Below are positions 56,330 through 64,000 of a stretch of 64,000 nt of DNA, in pieces (within the stretch, counting starts at the first letter, position 1; every line of letters starts with the position of its first letter). The notes under the pieces were generated by a model. The model saw only the letters and a list, made by a program, of their open reading frames with translations, made no database searches and was not told where the DNA came from. The stretch is from Megalonaias nervosa (Eukaryota; Mollusca; Bivalvia; Unionida; Unionidae), in contig JAECUM010093706.1 in assembly GCA_016617855.1 (NCBI GenBank), forward strand, positions 31,223-95,222, in the 5' to 3' direction. The position numbers and the translations under genes were made by a program.

Positions 56330-57110
56330 TCCAAATCAACCTAACCTTTGTTCCAAACAAGCCTGCGCAATACGAAATTAGGCTACCGTCGAAAATAGGT
56401 GACGCTAATGATTTGCGCGAAGCAAATATTATTAATTATTTGGTCTGCGCGAGGTAAATATCGACGTTTAATAAATATGAACGACCTTTTACTACAGCAA
56501 ATGTCCTATGAGAAAAGAAGGAGTCCTTTCATGCTTCGCTTTCTAATTATATTTTAAATTCTCTGCGTAAATACGACGAACCATCTTCGGCTGAAGTAGT
56601 AAGCAAGATGCCTTCTCAGGCTCACATACCACATCGGGTTCAATGACTTAAGTTACATAACTTATGTATAAAGTCAAACTGGTGTCAAGTACTAGATCAA
56701 CAACAATTCTGTACGCGTCCTTAAAAAAATAGCTTTTTTTTTATCACTCTTTCAACCTACCACGTTGTTTGAAATGATTATGCCGCCATCCACCGTTGCA
56801 GTTTGAAATTTTACCTTATTGTCCTCAATGTTACAAACTTGGACATTCGTAAATTTCTCTAGGTCTTTGCGTAATCTATAAATTTAATAGTTCGGTTATA
56901 TATTCACCAAATGTAACTAGACAATGAGTTGACATTCTATCAAAGCGAAAACATACTCGAATATACACGATCAGCATCAACGCATGCATGGCCACTATTA
57001 TTGGAAATGTATTAGAGACCCGCCCTATGCAGAAGTGCAAACATGCTCGCAGACCGATCGATATTTTCAAAATGATTTAGAGTAGGCTGTCATTTGTTTC
57101 TTAGTAGAGT
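56330..57110 (-). promoter_or_regulatory. CSE1L: Candidate CSE1L promoter / first-exon region
   Basis: CSE1L needs a non-coding exon right of 54019. This tract has many more CpGs than the introns (clusters at 56355-56470, 56570-56640, 56990-57065). On the minus strand it has a possible first exon containing ATGGCGGC (56782-56789) that ends at a donor CAACGTG|GTAGGT (about 56758). I see no TATA box. This is inference from position and composition; the exact start is unknown. Confidence 0.3.
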
Positions 57111-57769
57111 AGGATTGACTCTTCTCTAAAGATGTATTAGATTCTGTTTCCAGCGTGCCGTTCAAATCTCAAATGGAAAACAGGCTTAATCATGAAAAGT
57201 ATTATTTTGGCGTGTCGATTACCTCAAAGAGAAATTGTATATTTATCGTCATTATACAAGAGTCGGACAAATTAATACTTATCAATGTAAACACTACTGA
57301 AATTAAGTTATTGTTTGGATGAAGTACTATAAATATTTGCGGAACCTAAATATATTATTCGAAGAGTATATATATACACGGGACAATATATGGATATGTA
57401 TATAGTTAGCAGTAAAAAGTAGTAATTCAAAATAGCATTCTTTTTACATTGATTTAATATTGGGAAGGTGAGCGCGCATGCTTTTTCCACCAGACTCTTG
57501 CCTTCAAGTATGAGTTCCTTCATTTTCTTGCAAAGAGTTTTTCTCGGTGGGTTACTCAAATACTGTGTTTAAGTGCTTATCATAATCTTGCAGGTTCGAC
57601 TCACACTCACGATAATAATATTTTTCTTAATTATTGAGGAAACGTCGAAGCTTGAGTTGGTTGTACATGGAAAATGAATGTCAATCTGACGATGTGAGAT
57701 CGATCTCATTTACAAGACCGAGACATGCATTTTTGTAGGCATAGTTTAGTTCGGAACAACCTCTGAGCC

Positions 57770-58255
57770 TTTATGTCGGTAGCTTGGCATGCTAGAAGTT
57801 CATGTGGGGCTAGGGGCTCATATATATGTCCGTGATAGGGAACAGGATAAGCTTCGAAGGCTTATTGCTGATCGGACATTTGAGTCACTGAAGATCTTTG
57901 ATGGTGGACTCAATGCCGTACACAGTAAAAACTCGAAAATGACGATGACAACGATGTTTATTCAGACATAAGTTAGGCATCGCTCCTAAACGAAATTGAT
58001 ACCAGCGAGTATCTGAAAGAGCATCCGCTGTATAGTAAAGAACATAGAAAGGTTGTTGATAAGTTCAAAAATGAGTGCTCAGGCAAACCTATCAAGGAAG
58101 ACATGGGACTACGCCCCAAATTGTGTTCGATTGTGGTTGGTTTCGGTAAAAACACCAAGAAGGAAAAGGGTGTCACGCGCGTGATTGTACAAATGATCTC
58201 AAACACAGAACATATACGGATGGCTTTCAGCTACAACGTGACCTCGCACACATAA
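57770..58255 (+). pseudogene. Virus-type family B DNA polymerase relic (second polB)
   Basis: Plus strand, two frames. 57789-57971 includes DKLRRLIADRTFESLKIFDG then GLNAVHSKNSKM, resembling the 'kL.kLva.p.Fks.kIF...L.avh.kk.kv' segment of virus-like polB proteins found in invertebrate genomes. A second open stretch (57977-58255, no ATG) reads NEIDTSEYLKEHPLYSKEHR, then CSGKPIKEDMGLRPKLCSIV and KKEKGVTRVIV, the 'DTSdYp.dHPLYS...GLR.KmYS...ak.KGv' C-terminal segment. In the intact family roughly 80 residues including the 'Y.DTDS' catalytic motif lie between these blocks. Here only about 20 codons do, with a stop and frameshift. It is a dead copy with an internal deletion, of a different lineage from the minus-strand polymerase. 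Confidence 0.75.
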
Positions 58256-59265
58256 CAGATCTGATCCGATAAAAGAAACAGTAGATGGGTGTGTATCTTT
58301 GCACTAAAGTAAGTTTATTCCTGCTTGACACCAAACGGTGGATTCTCCTTGATGAACTTACTACTTACGCACCATCCAATTCTGATTAGTTCCGTGTAGC
58401 TTGCCACCCTCACTAACATTTCAACGGCAGATTCACCTTTCCAATAATCGCGTTGACCGAAATTTGTTATATTAATATTATTATATTAATGTGCTTTACC
58501 TTATCATAGTCTTTATTCCTCCTTTGATGACCTAGCACTTCTTTCTCAGAATATATATTTGATCGCATTCAAGTCATGGATGAGATCGATATCAGCGGGG
58601 ATATCAGCTGATGCGTTGTACTCGAGATAATGTTGGCAACATGCAAGATCGACACGATTTATAGGCGATTTTCCGCGCTTAAGATGGTTGCAGCCGTGTT
58701 CCAGACTCACAGTAATTGTATGCAGGAATGTGCTTTTCACCATGGCCTTTGCTTCGCGGAATCCCGGTATCTGCGCTAACGCAGCAGCAACATCACCGTT
58801 GCCAAGTTTGTTTAATCCTGCGTTTGCGTTTACAGGTGCACCTCGGCCGTCCGACCGCAGACGTTAGCTTCCTTGCTCCATATCGAAGACAATTTGCAGC
58901 GATCGCAGCTCTACCATCACGTGTTTAGATTCACGTTGGATTTGCACGAAGACATAATTGTATTATACAACAATTGATATATAACCTGGCATCACAAAAA
59001 AACGGAATAGCTCCGATGTTTTATCGTCAGCGACTTTTCTGCCCAGGTAAAACCCTTACTACCCAACCATGGTGACATGTTTCCAAACTCAGTTCGTCGT
59101 TTTTAAAGGCGCGGATCGATAAGGGACAACCCAAGTGTTGCTGAATACGATTTTGCTATGTTTAACGTGGGATTGATTGTGCATAATTGCGCCGTCAGCG
59201 AACCAGCACCCGTGTTATGATGTACTCAAAAATGTTACGGTAGCGCTTTAGTCGTCGACAAGAAG
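58256..59265. other. Gene-free stretch in the virus-like island
   Basis: Higher CpG and fewer A/T runs than the introns, with several medium frames on both strands (58546 minus, 58716 plus), none with recognisable content. 'accATGGCC' at 58739-58747 has a strong initiation context but encodes only about 40 residues. It is probably decayed viral DNA. Confidence 0.35.
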
Positions 59266-59269
59266 CAAA

Positions 59270-59660
59270 TCTTCCGCCGTGGATTTCTTTTCCACAGACA
59301 GTGAGGCTCCTACCACTGATGACCTTGATCCAAATGCGAATAATCATGTCGTGTGCAATAATATGGTGCTTGAACACCAAGATAACCCCAGGAGATTATT
59401 TTTCCGTGGCAGACACAAGAACAAGACGTAATCTTTGTCACACAACGATATGCACACGTGCACCAAGTAATCTGGGACAACTCTACCATGCTCTTTCGCG
59501 GCACTGAGGTGCATGGTCTCACAAACATTAATTGGACTTAATGTGCCTTTGAGTACTCTTAGGATGAGTTCGGAATATGTTTGCGGAGGTCACTCAGCCG
59601 TATAGATTCCTCACAATTGACTTGAATGGTGGATCACGCACGTATTGAGCCGGTTAAGAC
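59270..59660 (+). pseudogene. Possible decayed coding segment, unknown
   Basis: The plus frame from about 59282 reads DFFSTDSEAPTTDDLDPNAN ... LFFRGRHKNKT then stop. Further on come RMSSEYVCGGHSAV, a stop, and in the next frame PYRFLTIDLNGGSRTY. These look like pieces of one protein broken by shifts. I cannot name it; the neighbouring polymerases make a viral origin plausible. Confidence 0.25.
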
Positions 59661-59664
59661 AAGG

Positions 59665-61310
59665 ACATGTTGAAGTCGCAGCAACCTGTAAGTGAAGATC
59701 TCATAGAGGGATTCCAAAAATCGTTTCCACCGCTGATCAAGTCAACCAAAGAGACAGTAGCATAAAATATCAATGTTTCGACTCGGATGAAAACATTGTG
59801 GTAAGATTTCAATAAGACGTTATAAATACAAACGTGAAATTAGACCATAAACATTATGGTCATGATATCTTTTTGTTACTTTGTGACATGGTCTTGACAA
59901 TAAGCAATATCGTTCGATACTATAACAACTTATAATGATATAAGAACCCTATCATAATCACCGACTTTATAAAGAACGGTAATCTAATGGCTGATAAATA
60001 AATAAATTAAATTACAACACAACTTTACAGAGGAAAAACAAACTACAGAAAATTAAAAAAAAAAAAAAGAATAAGGAAGAATTCTGTTGAATAGAAGGAT
60101 TTGATGATGTTGTGCTTCACACAAGCTCTGCCGTTCTTACTGTCCAATAAATTGATATGATTCGTCTTCTGGACCTTCAAATTGCGCCTCCGATGCACAT
60201 TGTCACGGACGGGAAATCACATGGCGATTTTTGAAACACCATGAAGTAGTATTGACAGTGAAGTAAATAAACAACTTCTTATGTTGATAACACTTTTTAC
60301 ATGAACTGCTGTAGTTTACGTTTTGAAATAGTTTATAAACGTCTCTGCCATATGCCTTTTCATACCATTGATCACAAACGCACTTGTCAAACTTGCTCCC
60401 CCTTCAACACCCGCAAAACCTCTAACAATTGTACAACTGACACTAGTAGTATTAGGGGGAGTTATAGCCTCACGTAGACCTCTATGTTAAATTTAGAGGG
60501 TTGTAGCCTCACGTGGACTTCTATGTTAAATTTGGTCGTTTTCACTATAGCCTCAAGATTTATAGCTTCATGTAGACTTCTATGATAAAAGAGGTGGTTT
60601 GTACTTTGGGGACAATGGGAATTTAACATGGGAATGTCACCTGGAGGTCAATGGAAATTAACATGGGTGACGTCATGGGGTTTATAGGGTCAAAACTATT
60701 TATAGGGTGAAATGTATTTATAGGGACAAAGGGTTGATAGGGACAAACACAGATATACAGAAACAAACAAATACACATCCAAACACACAGAAAAGAGGAC
60801 AGAGATGTTCCAAAGAAAGCCTCAAAGACCGAATAGAGACTCCAAAAAGAAAAGTCTATTGTATGGGTACAAACATTTATTCAAATATATACATGGGCTC
60901 TACGGCCTGTGCTTTGGTCTAAGCACTATCCATTTAATACATACAAATTTGGACATTGAAACAAACCTATTCACAAGTTATATATTTCTTGGTTCTAGAA
61001 AACTACTTTTAACAATTAAAGTTCATGCCTTCAAAAAAACATATACAACGTATATGCATTTCATAAAAGAATTACATTTTTCATGCTACAGCTAATGTCC
61101 ATTTTTGAGAAAAAGCTTAAACAAGAAACAAACTGTTCAATTGGACAAAGTTCGTGCTTTTCTTTTTATCAGTCACGCACGTGGTTTAAATCTGGTCAGC
61201 TACCACTTGTGTCCCAGCGTAGATGTTTTCCATCACGTACTCCTTTTCATCTGTAGATTTGTTTGTATATCCATCGTGCTAGGTACACTTATCGACAAGC
61301 AGATCAATGG
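59665..61310. other. AT-rich stretch with short tandem repeat, no gene
   Basis: Contains three imperfect copies of 'tagcctcacgtagacttctatgttaaattt' (60465-60590), then a run of 'tatagggacaaa.gg' words (60675-60745). On the minus strand an AATAAA at about 60878-60883 could end transcripts from the genes to the right. The small plus ORFs at 60707, 60805 and 61105 show no recognisable content. Confidence 0.45.
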
Positions 61311-61313
61311 TGG

Positions 61314-61823
61314 TTATTGTCTTCTTCCCATGGAGGTACAACGTATGCCATATGAATGGTCACTTTTCCATTTTGGAAAGTCAAATTCTTCTCTCGTCGT
61401 CTGCACGTCTTCAATAGCCCTCAGTAGTTTGGAAGAAGTTAATTTTGCAGGTGTACTAAAACCGAGACACACAGGAGAGTTCAAACTTTCGTGATACATA
61501 GATAGACTCAAACGACCTCGATCTTTGACTTGACACTGACGTTTGAGTTCCTCTAACAGTGAGACAAATAAGTCCGTAATGAAACCTGCTGCTTCCTCGA
61601 CTGGAACGTCTGACGCAAAGTCTTTAAATTTCACCGTGTAGGTATAAGTTGTCGTCCTAAATTTTCTCGAAGTCGCTGTCTGAATCATTTGGATGCTAAA
61701 ATACTCCTTTAGGTCTGCTGAATCCTTTTCCTTCTTGGACGCGCTTTGCTGTGAGGGTATGGTGGTGAAAGTGGTCAATGATGTTTGTTCCTTCTCTTTT
61801 TTCATCTGCGTAGAGTGATTCAT
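61314..61823 (-). CDS. PolB N-terminal-domain-like ORF, probably truncated by frameshift
   Basis: I place the start at the ATG at 61823 (residue 29 of a frame open from 61907), because the TATA box at 61877-61884 and the repeat alignment put it downstream. It then encodes about 169 residues: a Lys/Ser/Thr-rich head, a KEYFSIQMIQTATSRKFRTT strand-rich segment, and GRLSLSMYHESLNSPVCLGF with LTSSKLLRAIEDVQTTREEF. This last part resembles the 'rv.l.l....l..Pi.lpf....qLT.erlL.eiErVlqS.eeF' domain usually found at the N-terminus of long Maverick/adintovirus-like polB proteins. Here it lies 3' of a polB C-terminus. The end (HSYGIRCTSMGRRQ) fits poorly; the neighbouring frame (VTIHMAYVVPPW) fits better, which suggests a frameshift at the A-run 61364-61367. 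Confidence 0.5.
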   Translation of the reverse strand: MNHSTQMKKEKEQTSLTTFTTIPSQQSASKKEKDSADLKEYFSIQMIQTATSRKFRTTTYTYTVKFKDFASDVPVEEAAGFITDLFVSLLEELKRQCQVKDRGRLSLSMYHESLNSPVCLGFSTPAKLTSSKLLRAIEDVQTTREEFDFPKWKSDHSYGIRCTSMGRRQ

Positions 61824-61950
61824 CTTTCTCGGCGTTTGTCCTCGCAATGAAGTGTCGTTCTTGGAAGTTGTCCCTATTTTTATACTGGGTGATATCAGCA
61901 TGTCCATAAGGTAGTCTTGTAGTCTGGAAGTCGCACTAGTTGCACGTAGT
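61814..61950 (-). repeat. Duplicated polB-tail/TATA block, copy B
   Basis: On the minus strand GTGCGACTTCCAGACTAC ... TATAAAAATAGGGACAACTTCC ... ATGAATCACTC parallels copy A at 62079-62210. It contains the TATA box for the 61823 ORF. In this copy the polB-tail frame is broken. Confidence 0.7.
61877..61884 (-). promoter_or_regulatory. TATA box (copy B)
   Basis: TATAAAAA 53 bases upstream of the ATG at 61823, in the same relative place as the TATA of copy A (56 bases upstream of the ATG at 62086). Confidence 0.5.
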
Positions 61951-62078
61951 TTGCCATGGTGTTAGTAAATAAACAACTAAGATGTGGTATTGCATTGGTG
62001 ATGTGATCGTGAGGCACAGCATCGCACTCGAGTTTCTCGTTGGACTTGAGTCTTACGCTCGATACTTACTGTTTGAAA

Positions 62079-62210
62079 CTATTCATCTTTCTCGCTTGGC
62101 GTTTGTAGTTACAAATGAACTATCGGTCTTGGACGTTGTCCCTTTTTATATGTTGACCAATAATGACGTGACCGTACGGTAAAGTGAAGTGGTTGGGAAG
62201 CCGTACTCGC
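62079..62210 (-). repeat. Duplicated polB-tail/TATA block, copy A
   Basis: The block covers the last 30 or so codons of the polymerase, TATAAAAAGGG (62143-62150) and an ATG (62086) whose frame, MNSFKQ, stops at once. Copy B starts MNHSTQ and stays open. The promoter for the downstream gene thus overlaps the polymerase 3' end. Confidence 0.7.
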
Positions 62211-64000
62211 TTCTGGTACACGATTTGATAGACTTTTTGCAAGGATCGACTGACGATTTGGTGTGTGGATAAACGTACAATCTTGTTCGGTTCGTTGGTG
62301 ATCACTCTAAAATTTCCATCCTGTCCAGACTGCAAGGCTTCTTTCAGCACGCCAAAGTTCACCACTTGACCGGTGCGATAATTGAGAGTCAATCCTTTCA
62401 CTTTACACTCCATGTGCACTTCTCCTTGTGGGTCTCGGTATTCGTAGCCGTAATTTTTATGACCACCACTAGCAAAACTTAGAATCTTGTCGTCGGGATG
62501 CTCGTCCGTCCAGGCTCCTAAACGGTCTCCTTCGATATTAGGGTGACTTTGACCCAGGCGATCGATGTAGATGCAACTGTCTGTGTCAAAATACAGCACA
62601 CGATCTCCTAACTGGTGTAACGCTTCGTACAGTTTTAAGCGAGCATGGGCTGTCACGTAAGCCGCATTGATGACATTTCCAAATTCGTCGGCTTCTACAA
62701 AGTCCAGTTCTTCTTCGTAATTGACTAAGATCAAGTCCTCACGAACGACGTCCACGTGTTTCATGTATTTGGTTTTGTCGTGAATCATCTGGAAGTAGCG
62801 GGAAGGTTCTGTCAAATACTTCGTCTTGGGTAAACACGGTCGTTGCGCCATTTTACCCCACAAGCAATTTAACATCACTTTGGCAAACGATCGCCTTCCG
62901 TCGTTTTTCTCCACGTGGTCTAAAATGATACCTTCATGCTCCCAGTATTTGTCTTTGAATTTCTTTTGGTCTTCGGGAGTGTGGCACCAGGAAGGATAGC
63001 CACTGGCTTCTTGTTTCAGTTTCAAAAAAGCATCCACGTAGTCTGCGAAAATGCCTTTCTCAGTCTCGTCGCCGTTGTGGTACTGTTCTGTCTTGGGAAA
63101 GTGGTAAATTTCGTACACTTCTAACAGTTGGTATCCCAGGTCCAGAGCTTTAAACAATTCCACGCTGACCCACGTTCCTGTCAAGGCACGTTCTTCCTAG
63201 TTGTGCTGACAAGGTCGGTCTTGGTTGCGTGTTTCGGCACAAGTACGGCACAAGGGAAACATCAGTTTTCCTTGGCAATGGTGAGGTAAAACGGGATGGT
63301 ACAAGTCGGTGGGAGGCAAAACTTTACATTTGATCAATCCTTCGTATTGTCGAATGTTGTCCAGGTCGATGTGTTCCGTCAGCAATTGCGGGTGCCCTGC
63401 GGGAAAGCGACAATATTTACACACGTAAGGATACAGCGAACACACGTCCAAATATTTGATTTCTTCTCCTTTCTCCTCGTCGGCTTGGTACAGCAAACAG
63501 GTGGCATTCGTCCGTCCTCTGTACAAACTGTCCCGTGGCTTCAGTGGGTCCACCAGCTTGTAACTTTCCACGATGCGCTTAAACTCGGGATCGGTTTTCA
63601 AACGGTGATCGTACTCGTGTTCCCCCTTTTTTATCCCTTGGTATCCTTGCTGTTCTAACTTCAAGCGTCGCTGACAAGTGACCTTGTACAAGTTTTCCAT
63701 GGTCCGTTGTAAAAACTCATTTTTGGTGTCTCGTTGAGGGTAACAGATCGGACATCCGTGAAATAAGCACCCGTTAAACTCGTACGCGATCTGGGGCTTT
63801 TCTAAGTCCCAACCATCCACCGAATACCTGCCAATGGTCTTTTCGCCTCCTCCGTTGCGGGCGTGTTGGATCCATTTGTCTTCCTTGTCGCACAAGTAAT
63901 GTAACCAGCGTAGGGCTTTGACCGAATATTGACGTTTGACAAAGTTCGTCATTTGAGGGCAGATGACAGCCAGGGTGTTTTCAGGCATGAATCATTGGCG
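62120..64000 (-). pseudogene. Protein-primed-type family B DNA polymerase (Maverick/adintovirus-like), two in-frame stops, partial
   Basis: One continuous minus-strand frame runs from the window edge to the stop at 62120-62122, interrupted by TGA (63992-63994) and TAG (63197-63199). Upstream of the TAG: SVKALRWLHYL, the IQHARNGGGEKTIGRYSVDG and EFNGCLFHGCPICY endonuclease-like segment, and motif A, YLDVCSLYPYV, with the metal-binding Asp; then a CRTCAE Cys segment. Downstream: motif B, KVMLNCLWGKMAQ, and motif C, YFDTDS, both catalytic aspartates present, then SGGHKNYGYEY and a KVKGLTLNY motif near the C-terminus. Such polymerases copy linear DNA with a terminal protein in Polintons/Mavericks and related viruses. 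Selection seems to have kept the frame until recently, but as written the gene is interrupted. Stop readthrough or sequence error are alternatives. The N-terminal part lies beyond base 64000. Confidence 0.88.
62143..62150 (-). promoter_or_regulatory. TATA box inside polB 3' end (copy A)
   Basis: TATAAAAA followed by GGG on the minus strand, 20 bases before the polymerase stop codon. Its duplicate in copy B supports a role as the promoter of the next gene. Confidence 0.5.

Noticed and set aside
57308..57559. Minus ORF beginning MSNPPRKTLCKKMKEL as a possible exon
   Set aside because: The first 35 codons look protein-like and a weak donor follows, but there is no homology I recognise and it does not connect to CSE1L.
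62936..63658. Plus ORFs of 62 and 120 codons
   Set aside because: Antisense shadows of the polymerase, whose motifs are on the minus strand.

Overview
This is an AT-rich, intron-rich eukaryotic window. It has spliced exons with GT/AG borders, three or more tRNA-derived SINE families, DIRS-type retroelements, MITEs, microsatellites and virus-type DNA polymerase genes. The mix, plus the recurring 'tgaccttgacct' intronic repeats, suggests an invertebrate, most likely a mollusc (perhaps a bivalve). That placement is inference only.

The one host gene I can assemble with confidence lies on the minus strand. It is the 5' part of CSE1L/exportin-2 (CAS), the receptor that recycles importin-alpha out of the nucleus. 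Eleven coding exons (ATG at 53996, last visible exon 1221-1330) join in frame to 415 codons of a protein of about 970 residues. The rest lies beyond base 1. The ATG exon has a 3' splice site 22 bases upstream of the ATG, so a further non-coding first exon must lie to the right, perhaps in the CpG-bearing tract at 56.3-57.1 kb.

The introns (227 bp to 14.8 kb) are filled with mobile DNA. A decayed DIRS-like tyrosine-recombinase retroelement with inverted terminal repeats occupies 3.9-9.2 kb. Fragments of further DIRS-like elements lie at 19.7-22.3, 25.8, 30.2-30.6 and 33.2-33.8 kb, all coding on the minus strand. Two SINEs have perfect target-site duplications (8.6 and 42.1 kb). There are TAA-flanked MITEs, a 26-bp minisatellite abutting exon 10, a 29-bp satellite (42.45-42.75 kb) and a two-length satellite (39.1-39.9 kb). 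Two direct LTR-like repeats of about 0.93 kb flank the first two coding exons. Small possible nested genes or relics sit at 16.2 kb (minus ORF), 22.4 kb (plus promoter/first exon) and 24-24.8 kb (minus secreted protein relic).

The right end (57.7-64 kb) is an island of virus-like/Maverick-like DNA. One protein-primed-type family B DNA polymerase on the minus strand runs off the right edge. It keeps its polymerase motifs but has two in-frame stops. Just downstream of it are a duplicated block carrying a TATA box and an ORF resembling the domain usually found at the N-terminus of such polymerases. A second, unrelated polB relic lies on the plus strand at 57.77-58.26 kb. This island is the least ordinary part of the window.
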